Source: Baffinella frigidus | Lineage: Eukaryota; Cryptophyceae; Cryptomonadales; Baffinellaceae | DNA length: 10,121 nucleotides | Assembly (NCBI GenBank): GCA_026770585.1 | Contig: MU646886.1 | Location: 184,285-194,405 of the forward strand | Direction: 5' to 3' | Shown: positions 6,901 through 9,973 of the stretch, piece after piece | Layout of the letters: every line of letters starts with the position of its first letter | How positions within the stretch are numbered: position 1 is the first letter of the stretch | Notes under the pieces: generated by a model | Database searches by the model: none | What the model saw: only the letters and a program-made list of their open reading frames with translations | What the model was told of the DNA's origin: nothing | Position numbers and translations under genes: made by a program

Positions 6901-9900
6901 GTTTACGGCTTAGGGTTTGGGATTTTAGGGTTTGGGGGTTTGGGGGTTTGGGGTTTGGGGTTTGGGGTTTGGGGTTTGGGGTTTGGGGTTTGGGGTTTGG
7001 GGTTTGGGGTTTGGGGTTTGGGGTTTGGGGTTTGGGGTTTGGGGTTTGGGGTTTTGTTGTTGGGGTTGGGGGTGCTTTATGGGTTAGGGGTTTGGGGTTT
7101 TCGGGGTAAGAATTTGGGATGAGGGGTTAGGGTTTAGCGTCCAGTGGTTATGGTTTGGGGTCGAGGGTATGGGGTTCAGGGATTCATTCCGGGTTTGGGG
7201 TTCCGTGATTAGGGTTCAGTGATGAGGTCGCACCATGAGAAGTGCGCCGCAGGCCCCCCCCCGCCTTCGCCGCCCTGGTTCAGGGTTTAGGGTTTAGGGA
7301 TCCGGGTTTCAGGTTCGGGTAATAGGGGTTCGGGTTTCGGATTTGGGGTCTCGGGTTTCGGGCTTTGGGTTTCGGGTTTTGGGTTTCGGGTTTCGGGTTT
7401 CAGGTTCGGGTAATGAATAGGGTTTCGGGTTTCGGGTTTCGGGTTGGGGGAATAGGGTTTCGGGTTTCGAACAGGGTTTCGGGTTTACCGGGGAAGAGTC
7501 GGTAGGGTTTAGCTACCTGCGAGGAGTCGACGGGGAGGTCTGTTCCGGTTTTCGGTTTCCGGTTTTCGGGTGTAGGGTGTAGGGTTGCGGGTGTAGGGTT
7601 CTTGGTTCAGGGTTTAGGGTATCAGGCTGCAGACGCTTTCAGGGTTTATGGTTTAGGGTATACTTGAGAGGAGTCGACGGGGAGGTCGGTTCCGAGGAGG
7701 TCCATCATGTCCGTCTGATCGGATAAGTTGATCCTGACGAGCTGGTGCCCCGACACCTGCGACCGAAAAGTCGTTTAACATTTAAAAATGTCTTTGTACC
7801 AAAGAGTTGTTAATTGGTACCACGAAAATAAAGGGACGCGTCCGTCTGGTCACGCAGGTTGAAATCGTAAAGCGACTCTGTGAAGCCACTCTACAAAGTG
7901 ACTCTGTAAAGCTCACAAACTCGGTTTAACCCCACATACGAGGTGGAGTTGGTGCCCCGACACCTGATCGATCGGGAGACAGCGTGAGATGATGCACCCC
8001 TCTCCACTCGGAACACTACGGGGAACATTCTAAAGTTAATCACTGGATTGTTTCTCAAGGAAACATGCCAAAAGTCAGCAATTTTTGGTCACGTTATCCC
8101 CGGATATCCGGTGGCAATGTGCTCCGTAGCCTCCCGAGCGGTGATCCCCCTGTAAAGTATCAAGCATCTCTGTAAAGAATCTCTGTAAAGCAACTCAGCA
8201 ACCACTTGGTGTCCCGGGACAACCTACGGGTCGCCCTACGGTAGGAGGTGGCTAGCAAATTCTTGTGGGTGTGGCCTATGTATGATGGTTGCTGAGTTGC
8301 TTTACAGAGATTCTTTACAGAGATGCTTGATACTTTACAGGGGGGTCACCGCTCGGGAGGCTACGGACCCGACCGGGAGCCAGCATTAGATGAAACCGGT
8401 TTCATCAGTATGTCTGGCGATATCAGTGTATGGCGAACATCAGGCCACTCTGCGCAGCCACTCTATAAAGCCACTCAGTAAATCAACTCAGTAAAGCGAC
8501 TCGGAGCCAGACCTTGGGCTCTGTATCCCTCTGTAAAGCATAAAGCAACTCTGCATAGCAACTTTACAAAGCCACTCTGCACAGCCACTCTGTAAAGCAC
8601 GCATGCAAGCGGGTGCCCAGGAGTTTGTTGACTTAAGGTTAAACATCCTGGACACACACACACACCCACACACCCACACACCCACACACCCACACACCCA
8701 CACACCCACACACCCACACACCCACACACCCACACACCAACGATTATCGCATGTGGAAGCCACTTGAGACGACGTGAGCGGACCGTGGCGAGGGGCTCGA
8801 TGAGCGACTCTGTAGAGCGACTCTGTAAAGCCAAAAACGTCGCTGTAAAGCGACTCTGTAAAGCCAAAAACGCCCCTCTGTAAAGCGACTCTGTAAAGCC
8901 AAAAACGCCCCTCTGTAGAGCAACTCTATCAAGCCAAAAACGTCTCTCAGTAAAGCAACTCCGAGTAAAGCGACTCGGACTTTGGCAAGGGCCTCGATCA
9001 GGGTGGTCTTCCCGACGCCCGCTACAAAGCCAACTCTACAAAGACCTCTACAAAGCCACTCTAGTAGAACGCTACAAAGCCACGCACGCAGCCACTCTAT
9101 ATAAAGCAACTCTGTAAAGCAACTATCCCTTAAGTGCCCAACGGGCGAATAATCGCCCGCGGAAGCCCTAGGCAGGTCCTGGGGCCCTACTGTAGGGCGT
9201 ATGAGCCTACTGGTCACTTAAGGGATATAAGACTCTTGGAACAAACTCTCAACCATAAACTCGGCGGTACCTTAGCAAGAGCCTCGATGAGGGTAGTCTT
9301 CCCGACGCCCGGGGACCCCTCCAGCAGGATCGCCTTTTTTAACTGCGATTGAAAAGTTGACGATTTAGTGCCAGCACCGTCAACTTTTGCCATCGTCAGA
9401 ATGAAACAACAAACTCCAGCAGGATCGCCTTCTTCAGCTGCAAACGAAAAGTGTAAAGTTGGTGTAAGGCGACGCTTTTTAAAAGTTAAAACGTTTTTCA
9501 AGTCAAGTTGACGTGAAAGCAGCGAACAAGAAACGTTTTCAACTGGCAGTTCTCTCCTTCTGGCTTCTGGCAGTTCTCTCCGTCTGGCTTCAGAGAGCAC
9601 GCGGAATAATTGGTGGGGCTCATAACGTGCAGCCCCCGCATAACCCTCAGAAGGTTCTGGGCAGTCGACCAGACGACGAAATCCTGGGGGAGTTCCCGGC
9701 AGGGAGCGCAAACCGGGTGTGTCCAGCACGCTCTACAACACCACAGCTAAAACTCCCTGGTACAAACGCTAAAACACCCTGGTACAAACGCTAAAACGCC
9801 CTGGTACAAACGCATAGTACAAAGGTGGGACTCGTAACCTGCAGCCCGCGCATAACCCTCAGAAGGTTCTGGGCGGTGGTCGGTGCCGCGAGAGAGAAGG

Positions 9901-9973
9901 ACGAAATGCGGGGGGAGTTCCCGGCAGGGATCGCAAACGGGCCCATGCGGAACCGCTTGTCCACCATCTCGAC
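142..9973 (-). CDS. MDN1: Midasin, internal part of gene (16 exons: AAA5 to start of AAA6)
   Basis: Minus-strand join in transcription order: 9973-9839, 9342-9271, 7756-7664, 7274-7234, 6891-6816, 5741-5656, 5334-5239, 4958-4856, 4392-4352, 4075-4008, 3424-3286, 3072-2987, 2664-2606, 1876-1781, 1072-989, 232-142. I placed each boundary by GT/AG plus frame; phases agree at all fifteen junctions and the join has no stop. Family knowledge: midasin (yeast Rea1, about 4,900 residues) is a nuclear six-AAA-domain ATPase that strips Ytm1 and Rsa4 from pre-60S particles through its C-terminal MIDAS domain. Order of motifs seen: Walker A GSPGVGKT, Walker B VLLDELN, sensor 1 AAQNP, GGGRKGLPKSFLSRF with the candidate arginine finger, sensor 2 PWEFNLRD, then a second Walker A GPPACGKT. 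This order matches AAA5-AAA6. The N-terminal domains, AAA1-4, most of AAA6, linker and MIDAS are outside. Splicing is inferred, not shown by transcripts. Confidence 0.93.
641..800. repeat. Telomere-like G-rich tract in intron o-p
   Basis: Degenerate TTTAGGG, TTTGGGG and GTGTAGGG units stand on the plus strand, C-rich in the transcript. Confidence 0.8.
853..893. repeat. Perfect 14-bp-stem hairpin between exon o and its echo
   Basis: CCGAAAGTTGACAG (853-866) pairs with CTGTCAACTTTCGG (880-893) around a 13-nt loop TGCTGGCACTAAG. The loop word TGCTGGCACTAA recurs, inverted, in the hairpin 9352-9388, so the two are homologous elements. Confidence 0.9.
989..1072 (-). CDS. MDN1: MDN1 exon o: AAA6 DTTDLLGCFEQ segment
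   Basis: 84 nt, 28 codons, phase 0 at both ends; acceptor CCGGCAG|GCGGGG, donor TTCGAGCAG|GTAAAA. The peptide is AGATGNVLREVAVTSD, then TDTTDLLGCFEQ. The midasin AAA6 consensus here is NS.MDTTELLGGFEQVD; this copy has S-D-T-D-T-T-D, close but not identical. A short copy of the end (DLLGFFEQ with GTCCGC) lies at 814-838, beyond a perfect 14-bp hairpin. The last exon bases TTCGAGCAG also stand immediately before the next acceptor. Confidence 0.93.
1321..1413. repeat. Hairpin element copy in intron n-o (first)
   Basis: It begins ACGGACTATTC, has stem AAGTTGAC (1334-1341)/GTCAACTT (1367-1374) with GGTTGGTGGTACAA in the loop, and ends GCGAAAAGGC. It lies between two exon n echoes. Confidence 0.85.
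1672..1775. repeat. Hairpin element copy in intron n-o (second)
   Basis: It shares the start, loop and end of the element at 1321-1413. One stem base has changed (AAGTTGCC). It lies between the exon n echo at 1596-1664 and exon n itself. Confidence 0.85.
1781..1876 (-). CDS. MDN1: MDN1 exon n: AAA6 Walker A
   Basis: 96 nt, 32 codons, phase 0 at both ends; acceptor CTGAGCAG|GCAGCG, donor GCGCTG|GTACCC. The peptide starts AAEALMSCVRMGWMGII and continues IGPPACGKTTLVRAL. LEALM.CV.M.WM.ILVGP...GKT.LVR.LA is the AAA6 entry in midasin. GPPACGKT keeps the P-loop Lys and Thr. The P-loop end of the exon with its donor is duplicated at 1596-1664 and, more decayed, at 1283-1311. The acceptor side is echoed at 2232-2258 and 2371-2411. 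Confidence 0.94.
1877..2605 (-). other. Intron m-n: C-rich repeat, exon n acceptor echoes, inverted copies
   Basis: This 729-nt intron holds exon n acceptor-side echoes at 2232-2258 and 2371-2411, an arm of an inverted repeat (2116-2228, partner 3127-3241), and an inverted copy (2521-2589) of 291-359. Around 2034-2090 a GACCTTCA/TGAAGGTC pair could fold. No further exon is supported. Confidence 0.65.
2606..2664 (-). CDS. MDN1: MDN1 exon m: Gly-rich insert ending ILHGNAQ
   Basis: 59 nt: two bases plus nineteen codons; acceptor CCGCAG|GGGGGT, donor GCCCAG|GTTACG. The peptide GWGSGGEGESGMILHGNAQ is low complexity except for ILHGNAQ, which fits the midasin (L)LH.QL..LEAL helix when joined to AAEALMSC of the next exon. 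The phase fits on both sides. The glycine-rich half would be a species-specific loop. This exon depends most on phase and on the acceptor choice within a G-rich tract. Confidence 0.75.
2665..2986 (-). other. Intron l-m: exon l donor echoes and GGGTTTCGG-type repeat
   Basis: Exon l donor echoes lie at 2750-2772 and 2892-2912, and an inverted piece at 2771-2789. GGGTTTCGG/GGGTTTAGA repeats fill 2685-2730 and 2912-2970. Between 2800 and 2875 there are several CACAGTT and GTACA words that can pair. No coding signal. Confidence 0.65.
2987..3072 (-). CDS. MDN1: MDN1 exon l: ITPRQVQVGQAFLPR segment before AAA6
   Basis: 86 nt: one base, 28 codons and one base; acceptor AAACAG|GGACAT, donor ACCTCAG|GTTACG. 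The peptide is DIPFRITPRQVQVGQAFLPR followed by TTRERTTS. It corresponds to the strand VTP..VQ.G.AFL.R that opens AAA6 in midasin, upstream of the P-loop. The donor end with about 20 nt of exon is echoed at 2892-2912 and 2750-2772. Part of it also appears inverted at 2771-2789. Confidence 0.9.
3073..3285 (-). other. Intron k-l: degenerate G-rich telomere-like repeat
   Basis: A 213-nt intron of GGGTTCAGG, GGGTGTAGG and TTCTGGG words. It contains the arm (3127-3241) of the inverted repeat paired with 2116-2228. No exon echo seen. Confidence 0.6.
3286..3424 (-). CDS. MDN1: MDN1 exon k: lid of AAA5 leading towards AAA6
   Basis: 139 nt, the longest exon here: two bases, 45 codons and two bases. 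The acceptor is GCTGCAG|GGGAGT and the donor GCTAG|GTAACC. The peptide contains EYDPLAFIHLLYTLRLRSDA, then DRNHILNNILPKHFPGATAE and LAARA. It matches the helical stretch after sensor 2 in midasins, where a (F/I)xLLYxxRxRxxxDR pattern recurs. No stop or frameshift. Unlike most exons here, it has no obvious echo. Confidence 0.9.
3672..3742. repeat. Hairpin element copy in intron j-k (first)
   Basis: ACGGACTATTC, stem AAGTTGACG (3685-3693)/CGTCAAGTT (3716-3724, one mismatch), loop with GTTCGTGGTAC. It lies between two exon j echoes. Confidence 0.8.
3812..3870. repeat. Hairpin element copy in intron j-k (second)
   Basis: ACGGACTAT, then AAGTTGACG and a decayed right arm GTCGACCTT, loop GTTCGTAGTAC. 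It lies between the exon j echo and exon j. Confidence 0.75.
3871..3991. repeat. GA-rich purine tract
   Basis: GGGAGA and then pure GA dinucleotides on the plus strand. The transcript has a long CT tract just below the exon j donor. Confidence 0.9.
4008..4075 (-). CDS. MDN1: MDN1 exon j: AAA5 sensor 2 (PWEFNLRD)
   Basis: 68 nt: one base, 22 codons and one base; acceptor AAACCAG|GCCGTG, donor CTGCCAG|GTGGCC. The peptide reads PWEFNLRDVMRWC, then CLIKEWQLP. G.PWEFNLRD..RW is a midasin hallmark in the lid of AAA5, and its Arg occupies the sensor 2 position. The last 30-40 nt with the donor recur at 3775-3813 and 3631-3674. A hairpin element lies between each pair of copies. The (GA)n tract at 3871-3991 lies just downstream of the donor. 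Confidence 0.93.
4076..4351 (-). repeat. Telomere-like G-rich intron (TTTAGGG/TTTGGGG)
   Basis: Nearly the whole intron i-j, from about 4080 to 4347, is degenerate tandem TTTAGGG, TTTGGGG and TTTATGG on the plus strand. The transcript would read CCCTAAA. The lack of perfect uniform units and the position inside a gene argue for interstitial repeat, not a chromosome end. Confidence 0.8.
4352..4392 (-). CDS. MDN1: MDN1 exon i: microexon in AAA5 lid
   Basis: 41 nt: thirteen codons plus two bases. The acceptor is TTTTCAG|GTGCAA and the donor GGGCG|GTACAC. The peptide is VQTEAASRFASLG plus a split Arg. It supplies the weakly conserved helix between AFN and PWEFNLRD, whose length and pattern (.T....FG..G.PWEF) suit midasin. 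It is supported mainly by the exact phase fit: 0 in, and two bases completed by the G of exon j. It is the least conserved exon of AAA5, and I see no clear echo of it. Confidence 0.8.
4393..4855 (-). other. Intron h-i: exon h echoes and 38-40-bp AACGGTC repeat
   Basis: This intron holds exon h donor-side echoes (4564-4633; shorter at 4793-4812) and two LTPTD-type acceptor-side words near 4396-4450 (GTCGGTTGGCGTCAGC type). A tandem repeat at 4632-4772 has units with CGAAACGGTCAAACGAAAAC and ACACTCATTTTCGC. Confidence 0.7.
4856..4958 (-). CDS. MDN1: MDN1 exon h: EELTPTD segment of AAA5 lid
   Basis: 103 nt: one base completing a split Arg, then 34 codons ending CAG. The acceptor is TTGAGCAG|GTTCGA and the donor ACACAG|GTTATG. 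The peptide includes FEELTPTDVIFIVRGAFPDI, then PPETLAAMIAFNTQ. It matches the midasin stretch after the arginine finger (V.VEELT..DL.FI...L.P.IP...L..MI.FN), the start of the small AAA lid. The first part is copied in a roughly 30-bp array upstream (4971-5089). A second acceptor-side copy at 5089 would encode V rather than F before EEL. Donor-side copies lie at 4564-4633 and 4793-4812. Confidence 0.92.
4926..5089 (-). repeat. Array of exon h 5'-end copies, spacing about 30 bp
   Basis: The plus-strand word TCACGTCGGTTGGCGTCAGC occurs in exon h (4930) and again near 4973, 5002, 5031 and 5061 with small changes, spaced 43, 29, 29 and 30. On the minus strand each reads LTPTDVI. The last copy (5061-5089) also regains the following exon sequence and an AG acceptor (TCAG|GGTTGAGG). 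Confidence 0.85.
5145..5213 (-). repeat. Exon g donor-side echo
   Basis: This 69-nt near-copy of the 3' part of exon g starts at the same CGTCAG|GTTGCG edge and reads back through FLSRFTSV and KGLPKS to the CAQQGGGRK region. It stops before AAQNP, lacks an acceptor, and lies in the intron just after exon g. Confidence 0.85.
5239..5334 (-). CDS. MDN1: MDN1 exon g: AAA5 sensor 1 and arginine-finger region
   Basis: 96 nt: one base, 31 codons and two bases; acceptor AACGCAG|GACGTT, donor CGTCAG|GTTACG. The peptide reads TFRIFAAQNPVQQ, then GGGRKGLPKSFLSRFTSV. AAQNP carries the sensor 1 Asn. GGGRKGLPxSFLNRF is among the most conserved midasin signatures, and its SRF arginine is the candidate finger that reaches the neighbouring ATP site. 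This exon has echoes at both ends: a donor-side copy (5145-5213) in the following intron and an acceptor-side copy (5465-5496, with CCAG) in the preceding one. Confidence 0.95.
5335..5655 (-). other. Intron f-g: GTTTGGTGT/GGGTTTCGG repeat and exon g acceptor echo
   Basis: The intron is mostly tandem TTTGGTG (5345-5400) and TTTCGG/TTTGGG words. It includes an exact-looking copy of exon g's first 30 or so bases with AG at 5465-5496. The long open frame on the plus strand here is a product of the repeat. Confidence 0.75.
5656..5741 (-). CDS. MDN1: MDN1 exon f: AAA5 after Walker B (VLEGLNAMLDHR)
   Basis: 86 nt: 28 codons plus two bases of a Pro codon. The acceptor is TTCGAGCAG|GCCGTG and the donor CCCACC|GTAACC. 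The peptide contains AVLEGLNAMLDHRAQVYLPE, then LGQTFACP. It is the midasin helix after Walker B, followed by the strand carrying the PELG..F.CP motif, and it directly precedes sensor 1. Its acceptor edge with about 27 exon bases is duplicated at 5876-5902, with the same CTTCGAGCAG in front. The two copies sit in a roughly 161-bp tandem duplication. Confidence 0.94.
5742..6815 (-). other. Intron e-f: tandem copies of the ends of exons e and f
   Basis: The low-coordinate part (5705-5990) is a tandem duplication of period about 161 carrying exon f's acceptor edge twice and TTTGTACCAC at 5780 and 5941. The high-coordinate part (about 6040-6815) is the exon e donor array. The region between shows no other coding signal. 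Confidence 0.8.
6040..6891 (-). repeat. Tandem array of exon e 3' end plus donor (five copies)
   Basis: The plus-strand exon edges start at 6082, 6263, 6457, 6654 and 6816 (spacings 181, 194, 197, 162). Each unit has GTTACGAGCC-like intron start, about 40 nt encoding HWVLLDELNLAPQ, then GGAAGGCACTGGG, GGAGACTCTC and a TTGTGGTTGTATTCTG stretch. Only the copy at 6816-6891 is a full exon. In the others AG|GCACTGGG lies where a false acceptor could be; that 41-nt piece would break frame. Confidence 0.9.
6816..6891 (-). CDS. MDN1: MDN1 exon e: AAA5 Walker B
   Basis: 76 nt: one base finishing the split Trp, then 25 codons ending at CAG. The acceptor is AAACAG|GTGTGA and the donor CCTCAG|GTTACG. 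The peptide holds CDGVLLAALKAGHW and WVLLDELNLAPQ. The Walker B aspartate and glutamate of LLDELN coordinate Mg2+ and activate water. The family's usual continuation, SVLEGLNAxLDHR, is found on the next exon. The last 40 or so nt, with the donor, are repeated four more times downstream, at about 6654, 6457, 6263 and 6082. Only this copy extends back through CDGVLLAALKAG to an acceptor. Confidence 0.95.
6892..7233 (-). repeat. Intron d-e: TTTGGGG tandem repeat
   Basis: From about 6930 to 7053 the plus strand is nearly pure tandem TTTGGGG, followed by degenerate GGGTTTAGG and GGGTTCAGG to 7220. The transcript reads CCCCAAA. The G-rich strand has many closely spaced G4 runs and could form quadruplexes. 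The open frames with FGVWGLG repeats are translations of it. Confidence 0.85.
7234..7274 (-). CDS. MDN1: MDN1 exon d: Gly-rich link to FSW of AAA5
   Basis: 41 nt: thirteen codons plus two bases. The acceptor is AACCAG|GGCGGC and the donor TCTCATG|GTGCGA. The peptide is GGEGGGGPAAHFS followed by a Trp codon split across the intron. The joined W-C-D-G then matches the FxWxDGxLLxAL strand before Walker B in midasin AAA5. A run of nine G residues on the coding strand lies inside the exon; the frame is right as written, but the run is slip-prone in sequencing. The first intron bases (GTGCGAC) resemble the first bases of the next exon (GTGTGAC). Confidence 0.85.
7275..7663 (-). repeat. Intron c-d: GGGTTTCGG-type repeat with exon c donor echo
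   Basis: GGGTTTCGG and GGGTTTAGG words dominate 7280-7500 and 7545-7660. An exon c end copy (TDLPVDSSQ with CAG|GTAGCT) lies at 7517-7547. It stops short of LLG and has no acceptor. Confidence 0.75.
7664..7756 (-). CDS. MDN1: MDN1 exon c: AAA5 INLSDQTDMMDLLG segment
   Basis: 93 nt, 31 codons, phase 0 at both ends; acceptor GTCGCAG|GTGTCG, donor TCTCAA|GTATAC. The peptide reads SGHQLVRINLSDQTDMMDLLG and then TDLPVDSSQ. The [IL]NLS[ED]QTDMMDLLG block is nearly invariant in midasin AAA5 and follows the P-loop helix directly. The donor is weak (CAA before GT), whereas a truncated copy of the exon end at 7517-7547 carries the better CAG|GTAGCT. The acceptor edge is echoed at 7945-7966, and a more distant internal copy reading FNLRDQTD lies near 7835-7866. 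Confidence 0.95.
8123..8204. repeat. Left arm of 82-bp inverted repeat
   Basis: I aligned 8123-8204 with the reverse complement of 8286-8367 base by base: 82 positions, one mismatch (T versus C near 8146), no gap. The 81-nt loop is 8205-8285. The arm contains three CTGTAAAG words. Confidence 0.95.
8286..8367. repeat. Right arm of 82-bp inverted repeat
   Basis: Partner of 8123-8204. As intron RNA the pair would fold into a long, almost perfect hairpin. I see no obvious target-site duplication flanking the pair. Confidence 0.95.
8389..8406. repeat. 18-bp perfect palindrome
   Basis: GATGAAACC is followed directly by GGTTTCATC. Its function is unknown, and it may be a remnant of a foldback element. 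Confidence 0.8.
8651..8738. repeat. CACACCCA microsatellite
   Basis: About ten tandem 8-bp CACACCCA units follow a short CA run. The Val/Gly/Cys-rich minus-strand frames here are translations of the repeat. Confidence 0.95.
8803..8945. repeat. About 35-bp tandem repeat built of CTCTGTAAAGC words
   Basis: GCGACTCTGTAAAGCC followed by AAAAACG recurs with CCAAAAA at 8831, 8864, 8899 and 8934 (spacings 33, 35, 35). Inside the units, 13-nt GCGACTCTGTAAA words repeat. Confidence 0.85.
8981..9021 (-). repeat. Exon b donor-side echo (GVGKTTLIEALAK)
   Basis: A 41-nt copy of the P-loop end of exon b, in the same orientation, ends at a GT (GTCCGAG). It breaks off before LEGSP. A shorter, more diverged copy is at 8784-8803. 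Confidence 0.85.
9125..9226. repeat. 102-bp foldback with 12-bp terminal inverted repeats
   Basis: ATCCCTTAAGTG at 9125-9136 is matched exactly by its reverse complement at 9215-9226. Inside are a 7-bp stem (CGGGCGA/TCGCCCG, 9142-9159) and a CCCTAC/GTAGGG stem near 9185-9197. It resembles a tiny MITE. No clear target-site duplication is visible. Confidence 0.65.
9271..9342 (-). CDS. MDN1: MDN1 exon b: AAA5 Walker A (P-loop)
   Basis: 72 nt, 24 codons, phase 0 at both ends; acceptor TCGCAG|TTAAAA, donor GCTAAG|GTACCG. The peptide holds AILLEGSPGVGKTTLIEALAK: a hydrophobic strand, the P-loop GSPGVGKT that binds the ATP phosphates (K and T are the key residues), and the following helix. LEGSPGVGKT is characteristic of midasin AAA5. 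The exon is flanked by echoes on both sides: a copy of its first 24 nt with an AG at 9414-9437, a copy of its P-loop end at 8981-9021, and a weaker one at 8784-8803. Only this copy is complete and in frame with both neighbours. Confidence 0.95.
9343..9838 (-). other. Intron a-b: echoes of both exons, hairpin, 22-bp and 24-bp tandem repeats
   Basis: It contains the hairpin 9352-9388 and an exon b acceptor echo (9414-9437, TTGCAG|CTGAAGAAGG). A 24-bp duplicate lies at 9543-9590, an exon a donor-side echo at 9627-9715 (internally shortened, ending GTTATG), and a 22-bp tandem repeat with TGGTACAAAC at 9746-9811. Confidence 0.75.
9352..9388. repeat. Perfect 11-bp-stem hairpin beside exon b acceptor
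   Basis: AAAAGTTGACG (9352-9362) pairs with CGTCAACTTTT (9378-9388). It lies between exon b and its acceptor-side echo. The loop TTTAGTGCCAGCACC is the inverted loop of 853-893. Confidence 0.85.
9839..9973 (-). CDS. MDN1: MDN1 exon a: entry to AAA domain 5
   Basis: 135 nt, 45 codons, phase 0 at both ends. The acceptor is ACGCAG|GTCGAG and the donor CTGCAG|GTTACG. The peptide starts VEMVDKRFRMGPFAIPAGN and ends in APTTAQNLLRVMRGLQ. This is the conserved stretch just before the AAA5 P-loop in midasins, where an IP-G turn is followed by FxLxAPTTxxNxxRVxRxLQ. It joins in frame to the Walker A exon (9271-9342). A shortened copy of its 3' half lies in the following intron at 9627-9715. Upstream there is only intronic simple repeat to the window edge, so the preceding exon is not visible. 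Confidence 0.92.

Larger units (their letters stand above)
7757..9270 (-). other. Intron b-c (1.5 kb): CTCTGTAAAGC repeat field
   Basis: It holds exon c acceptor echoes (7945-7966; weaker at 8205-8225), an exon c internal echo (7835-7866), and exon b echoes (8981-9021; 8784-8803). The 82-bp-arm inverted repeat, a CACACCCA microsatellite, a foldback at 9125-9226, and dozens of CTCTGTAAAGC-like words between 7870 and 9120 are also here. No further exon is needed: exons b and c join in phase at the conserved ALAK-VSGHQLV junction. Confidence 0.75.

Noticed and set aside
6570-7109. 179-codon plus-strand open frame ending in FGVWGLG repeats
   Set aside because: It is antisense to the exon e array, then a translation of TTTGGGG; periodic and composition-driven.
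7835-7866. Extra exon reading FNLRDQTD
   Set aside because: It looks like a decayed copy of exon c; exons b and c already join in phase at a conserved junction.
8475-8867. Minus-strand open frames with VCGCVGVW repeats
   Set aside because: Translations of the CACACCCA microsatellite.
8803-8945. CRISPR-like 35-bp repeat
   Set aside because: Units are contiguous tandem copies with internal sub-repeats and no spacers.
9125-9226. tRNA or other structured RNA gene
   Set aside because: Stems do not form a cloverleaf and no A/B box is apparent; better described as a foldback.
9214-9729. 171-codon minus-strand open frame as a separate ATPase or GTPase
   Set aside because: The P-loop belongs to MDN1 exon b; the upstream part is intron with a shifted echo of exon a.
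142-9973. Midasin pseudogene, or alternatively dynein heavy chain or a MoxR-type ATPase
   Set aside because: All phases and key motifs are intact, against a pseudogene. INLSDQTDMMDLLG, GGGRKGLPKSFLSRF and PWEFNLRD together are specific to midasin.
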